This document shows positions 59,701 to 64,000 of a stretch of DNA of 64,000 nucleotides, one piece after another. The first letter of the stretch is position 1; every line of letters starts with the position of its first letter. The translations under genes and the position numbers were made by a program. The stretch spans positions 563,162 through 627,161 of the forward strand of contig BCIV01000003.1 of NCBI GenBank assembly GCA_001600055.1. Direction: 5' to 3'. This stretch comes from Filobasidium wieringae. Its lineage: Eukaryota > Basidiomycota > Tremellomycetes > Filobasidiales > Filobasidiaceae. The notes beneath the pieces are model-generated. The model saw only the letters and a program-made list of their open reading frames with translations. It was not told the DNA's origin and searched no databases.

Positions 59701-62332
59701 CTCCTCCTTCTGCTTACTGCTTATAGAAGGTCAGCTGGCGTACATACAACATCTCGATGGGCAGACGTTACCTTGCCGTGGAGTACTCCAATTCAGTGAT
59801 CAACTGGATAAGCGATTTTCTTAAAGAAGGCATCACATAGGCTGGGTTGTGAGCTGCTAGTCTCCCAATGATTCCGATTGCGACTTCGCGATTTCGGAAC
59901 ATCTCATCGTTTAATGCGATGAAGAGGGATCGAACATTCTCCGCTTGAGCAAGATGTCGATCAAACTTCTCATCTAGGGACTGAAGTACGTTCAGCCGTA
60001 TGCGGGGATCTGCAACCCCGAGTTCCTGTTAGATAGCGGCTTGGCTCAAGTTGCCGTTTGTGCTTACCAGGATCGGCTATAGCTACGGTGAGGAGCTTGT
60101 CCAAAACGTCGCTTATGATTTCAATCGAATGTGTGCTGGTTTGTTGGCAAATTGGATCTCGTATAAAGAGTCTAGCACAGGTCAAAGCCGCTGTTTGACG
60201 AACATCTGGACTGTCGTTTTCTAAGTAGGGCAGTGCGGCGTGTTGGACGAATTCATTTAATACGTGGCCTAGACATGTAAAGTGGTCAATAAAGTCTAAC
60301 CCAAACTGGTCATCTATCACTTACCGCTGAAATCAAAGGAGCTGAGGGTATAGAGGGCTAAAGAGACAATCTGGGGGCTATGATCCAGGTTGCTGACAGT
60401 TGTTGCAGGATTGAGCACTGAAGCGTTTCTGGGAGCGGGAGCACCAAGCGGTTTGTACGGCTGACCGGTCAGAGTGATAGAGAGCATATCGAGCAGACGA
60501 TCTGAGGAAGCAAATCGTTTAGTATAGCGTGCCCAAAGCTATGTAGGCTGTTCATTGCGTCTCACCTTGTATGCTACGCAATAATGGCGGTATATGGCGA
60601 GCAATGGCAACAAGCGCCTGCCTCAATGGCTCTGTTAGACCCCACTGAAACATCAAATCTAGTACCTCATGCATATGGCGAGTCAAATTCGGCCCCAACG
60701 CGGTCGCCAGCATAGCCACATTTTGAAAGATTGGCTTTTCGTCAGGTGGATTCTTCTTCCTGTTGTCAACAGGTAAATCAATTAATGTGGAAGTGGTGGA
60801 TTGATCGCCAAACGGACCCTCGTTGCCGTAAGGCATCTTTGACGTTCTTCATGATCTCCTCGACAAAAGGCTTCATCTCACTTCCCAGGTTGACAGCCAA
60901 GTGTCCAATGGCCAAGAATGCTGTTGTCGATCCCGCTTGCCATTAGCATACAGCTCTTTTTCTTCGTGATACAACATACCTGCATCTCGCTCTCCTGGCT
61001 TCGACAATTGGCCCTGGAGGTGAGCCATGCTGCGATGTAGGAACAATTCTGGGAATTTGTTCGGTTCATACGTAGCCATGGCGGGAATCAAAGTAATGAC
61101 GGTTCGACGAATCAATGGCTCCCGATGATCCTTGTACTTCAATATTAGTTCGCAGGACTGCTTGTAGTGTTCGGACATAAACTAAATACGATAAAGTATA
61201 ATCAGACCTGCTTTTCAAACCGCATTGCAGTCGGGCTGTTTTTGTCTTACCATTCCAGAGTGGTTGAGCAGACCCTGCAATGCCAACAACCCTCCGTGGA
61301 TCACATCTTGACTAGGTGCTGGTCTATTCAGTGTCCGCTCTGCTTCGTCCAGAATCTTCTTGTATTGCTCCGCTTGAAACGACTTTTCTCGCGGATGTAT
61401 CAGATCAAAACAAGATGCAAGCAGCATCGAAGTCCTCTCTCGCACGACCGTCTGAATTATACAGTCAGATCAAGTCGGGGATGTAGAGGTGTTCGAACAG
61501 ACTTACTCTGTGATCTTTAAGCGGTGTCCAAATCATATCCAAGACCGAAACCACGCATCGCATGAAAACGGCTGGAGCGTTGCTCGACAACTGGTGGAGA
61601 ATGAGGACCGCAGCATATCTTCCAATCTCTTGACTTCCTCCTCTCATCATTTCTAGAGCTCGATCGACCTCAAAATCAAAGAACCCTTCTCCTTGCGTTA
61701 TCTTAGCAATACGACCTAAATCATCGCGGGTCTTGAGTTTCATGCCACCATCGGGTTCATCAAGGATCGACTCACCCAGCACTTTCGATGCTTGTACCAT
61801 GACTTCTGCATCGGCACATGGCAATAATGGCTTCAAGTCTAGCATTGCGCACAAGTGACGAGTTGAGTACCATGTGTGACGTCGGATTGGATTGTAACTT
61901 ACAGTGATAGAACCTTAACACCCTTTGCATATGCTTCTCAGGAGCGACTTCCTTCTTAGTCTCAAGCAGCCGATCGATTGCCACGATTCCTCCTCGTATC
62001 TCATGGCTTTGGTTGCTATGTATCAACTCGAAGACTCGTCGGTTCAGGTCATTCCAGAGAGCGTTAAGTGCATCATCTTGCGGATGATCTTCGCTATATG
62101 CTGCGACCTAAGACGATATAACAATTGTCAATAGGTTGATAGCTTTGCTATGAAGTATATCACCCACATATTCCCGTACTTCAATCGCAGCTTGCTCTCG
62201 AACGTCACCGTTCCTAAGCCCAGAGCGATAGCGGTTAGCAGAGTAATATCGAGGCGATTGTTCACTATGGATTCACCTGCTTTTCAGGGAATTGAACAGC
62301 ACGGGCAAAGCATCTGACGGAGCTGCAGCCAT
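53786..62332 (-). CDS. TOR1: TOR (target of rapamycin) phosphatidylinositol-kinase-related kinase
   Basis: Complete TOR, the central nutrient/growth kinase of TORC1 and TORC2. There are 25 exons: 62277-62332, 62168-62213, 61903-62107, 61507-61838, 61251-61451, 60980-61181, 60818-60920, 60566-60759, 60325-60501, 60068-60268, 59772-60009, 59251-59716, 58952-59194, 58260-58895, 58102-58202, 56452-58045, 56211-56388, 55983-56146, 55188-55926, 54623-55134, 54309-54561, 54173-54244, 54034-54105, 53866-53971 and 53786-53801. They total 7107 nt (2368 aa), a normal length. HEAT repeats fill about residues 1-1150, then the FAT domain. The FRB domain (about 1850-1950) has [19 protein letters not shown]; the Ser equivalent to the known rapamycin-FKBP12 resistance site is present. 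The kinase has [28 protein letters not shown] and HIDFGDCFEVA. The FATC end is [12 protein letters not shown], its last residues on a 16-nt exon. Confidence 0.97.
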
Positions 62333-62757
62333 TATGCCTGGCCAAAACCCTTGACGTTACCTGCGGTCCTGGCAGGAAACCCAGAGCGTCTCAGTCGTGT
62401 AACAGTCAAACGGCAATGACCGCAAAGCGATCTCTATATTGCAGCTCAACCCAGTAGTGCCGGACGGTAGCCAAACAGGAAGATAAAGACGATCTGTTCG
62501 ATGTGTTTTGTAGATCCTGGCTACCCACGGAATGAAGGAAGCATATATCACAACTGCTAGGCAACTAGATAGATGGTCTAGCTCAACACCGGTCTCCGGT
62601 CGATGAGGTAGGAAACCGCGCTAGCCAGGACGCTTAGGCGCTCGAATAGGGCTTCATAACGTCTGGACCTATCTAACTACTCACTACTCATGCAACCTGC
62701 TCATTGCTGTTGGACTCATTGGGACACAAACTGGTCACTTGTGTTCCGAACTGGTAG
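62333..62757. other. Divergent promoter, TOR / VPS51
   Basis: 425 bp between divergent TOR and VPS51 start codons. No motif was recognised with confidence. Confidence 0.5.
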
Positions 62758-63494
62758 ATGTCCATGCCACCCACCGATGCCGAACGGCGGCGAGCACAAA
62801 ACAGGGAGAATCTTCGAGCTCATTATGGGATTGGAAGAGGAAATGGTCCACTTTCGCCGCTATCTGAAACTGGCAGATCACTAGGAGAAGGGACGGGCTC
62901 TAGCATTATAAACAACCAGAACAGACAGGCTGTAGAAGATCCCCTAAACTTGGGTAGGTTAGAGACAGCTCTGTGCAACGGAGTTTGTTCTGATGTACCC
63001 CTTCACTGTTCGTCGGTTCGGTAGATTCACCGGGATTCTCAGCTCAGCAATATTACGCCAACCTCGTGACGAAAGCATCGCTGCCTGAGCTCATTAAAGA
63101 ATCGGTCAAGCTAACTAATGGTGAGTTGCTTAGATCGATTCATGTGCGGTCATTTGGCGAGCTCTGATCGACCCCACATCGGGCATGTAGAGGTTAAGAA
63201 TCTGAATTCCTCAAGACATAGCTTGGTTTATAACCATCACCACCAGGTCAGTGTTCCCTTATACTCTCGCGGTTGCTATGCTGATATTGCGTTCCCTCAC
63301 TGAAGCTATTTGCTGCTGGAGACACGATATCTAAACTCAATGCCAAGACCCCTGAACTTCAGGCTATCATGAATTCATTGCACGGCTCTTTCGATGAGAT
63401 GTCTAGATTGGTGAATGCAGTTCAGTCTTCTGATGAGGCTGCATCGAAACCGAACAAGGACAAGGAGGGCTTGTCTGGATTATCGAAGCAATAA
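62758..63494 (+). CDS. VPS51: GARP/EARP tethering complex subunit VPS51
   Basis: Small subunit of the GARP complex that tethers endosome-derived vesicles at the trans-Golgi. Exons: 62758-62953, 63025-63120, 63191-63246 and 63306-63494 (178 aa, similar to the short yeast form). After a polar N-terminus with RRRAQNRENLRAHYG comes the conserved Vps51 region: FSAQQYYANLVTKASLPELI, NEVKNLNSSRHSLVYNHHHQ and LFAAGDTISKLNAKTPELQA, followed by a helical stretch and a Lys/Ser-rich tail. The usual family pattern LVYENYNKF-x-ATDTI is recognisable but diverged (LVYNHHHQLFAAGDTI). The start is the first of two close Met codons. The last acceptor (CTGAAG) is not a pyrimidine-rich consensus site, though it keeps phase. 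Confidence 0.85.
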
Positions 63495-63680
63495 TAGAAG
63501 AGCCTACCAAATAATAGTTGTATCACCTCACGATTCGAAACGACACAATAACGAAATCAACTTATGCAGACACGCAACCGTCAGAGTCCAGAGTATTTCG
63601 TGCTTAAATACATGCTATACATTGTTTGATGTTAAGGTTGTAAATGTACAATTGCTTGTTCTCTTTGCTTCACGTTTGTT

Positions 63681-63992
63681 TCACTTCTTGAGAGGTACGT
63701 CACGCTCTTTCCAGGCGTCGTCCAATCCTATTTGCCTATAGTTTGCCAATTTCTAGTCAGTCAAATGATTAGCAGGATAGTCTGAAAGGAGACACACTCA
63801 CCCAGCTCGCGCATCGGGAGGCGGGTTCCTCTCGGCAATCTTGCCTTCCTTAGCAGCCTTGGTCGTGGTGGGATGAGCTGGTCCCTGACCAGTTGAAGAA
63901 CGGGCAGTTTCAGAAGAAGGAACCAAATCGGGGTTAGGAGGAAGAGGACTGGAATGAATTTCGGTGGTAGCATAAGCCTCACCAGGGACAGA
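63681..63992 (-). CDS. Unrecognised protein, 3' part only
   Basis: Two exons are visible: 63802-63992, entered from an acceptor CCTAG at the window edge, and 63681-63735 with the stop. The visible product begins SVPGEAYATTEIHSSP, is Pro/Ser/Thr-rich, and ends GLDDAWKERDVPLKK. No domain is recognised. The rest of the gene lies outside the window. The exon model rests on phase agreement and canonical splice sites. Confidence 0.5.
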
Positions 63993-64000
63993 CTAGGTAG

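Overview
This is a nuclear chromosome segment from a basidiomycete fungus. The best fit is a Tremellomycete of the Cryptococcus/Kwoniella type. The reasons are very many short introns (mostly 55-65 nt, GT-AG), densely packed genes on both strands, 12 to 25 exons in conserved housekeeping genes, and gene content that is clearly fungal (PACT-domain spindle pole body protein, TOR, Sds3-type HDAC subunit, membrane-anchored GH9). No assignment below family level is possible from the sequence alone. I built gene models by hand from conserved protein motifs and splice signals, and checked the reading phase through nearly every exon. Single-base errors in exon ends remain possible.

Layout. 1-5995 (-): 3'-truncated pericentrin/Pcp1-type spindle pole body protein. 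6763-9644 (+): Sds3-like Rpd3L HDAC subunit. 9954-13457 (+): VPS16. 13644 and 17445: two near-identical tRNA-Gly(GCC) genes flanking a GH9 endoglucanase (14140-16389, +). 17747-20039 (-): proteasome ATPase RPT1. 20389-22096 (-) and 22507-24625 (+): a divergently transcribed SMP-30/gluconolactonase and MFS sugar transporter pair. 25393-26010 (+): cysteine-module orphan. 26190-28679 (-): DUF2408-like protein. 29063-31948 (+): APC8/CDC23. 32001-32817 (-): dynactin p27. 33186-33451 (+): possible 71-aa gene. 33696-36220 (+): RBM39-like splicing factor. 36755-43391: a 6.6-kb three-gene DNA transposon. 43600-48511 (+): DH-domain RhoGEF. 49247-51328 (+): SLY41-type transporter. 51622-53471 (-): RAD9. 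53786-62332 (-): complete TOR kinase. 62758-63494 (+): VPS51. 63681-63992 (-): 3' end of an unrecognised gene.

The most unusual item is the transposon. It has near-perfect 25-bp inverted repeats and an integrase-fold DDE transposase (HTH plus D-D-E). It also carries two accessory genes, a C2HC-finger protein and a coiled-coil/Lys-Ala-rich protein with a cysteine cluster. Arrays of a GTTAACTTAAC motif lie upstream of each of the three genes. All three genes appear intact, so the copy may be young. It sits between two host genes without breaking either.

Most other genes are unlinked housekeeping functions: cell cycle and cytoskeleton (Pcp1, APC8, p27, RhoGEF), endolysosomal tethering (VPS16, VPS51), growth signalling (TOR) and DNA damage (RAD9). 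The lactonase-transporter pair is the one place where neighbours probably work together, in uptake and oxidation of a sugar. Gene structures are also notable: 5-, 7-, 14-, 15- and 16-nt coding exons, one probable GC-AG intron, and four stop-free introns whose length is a multiple of three, which a simple ORF reading would keep as coding.
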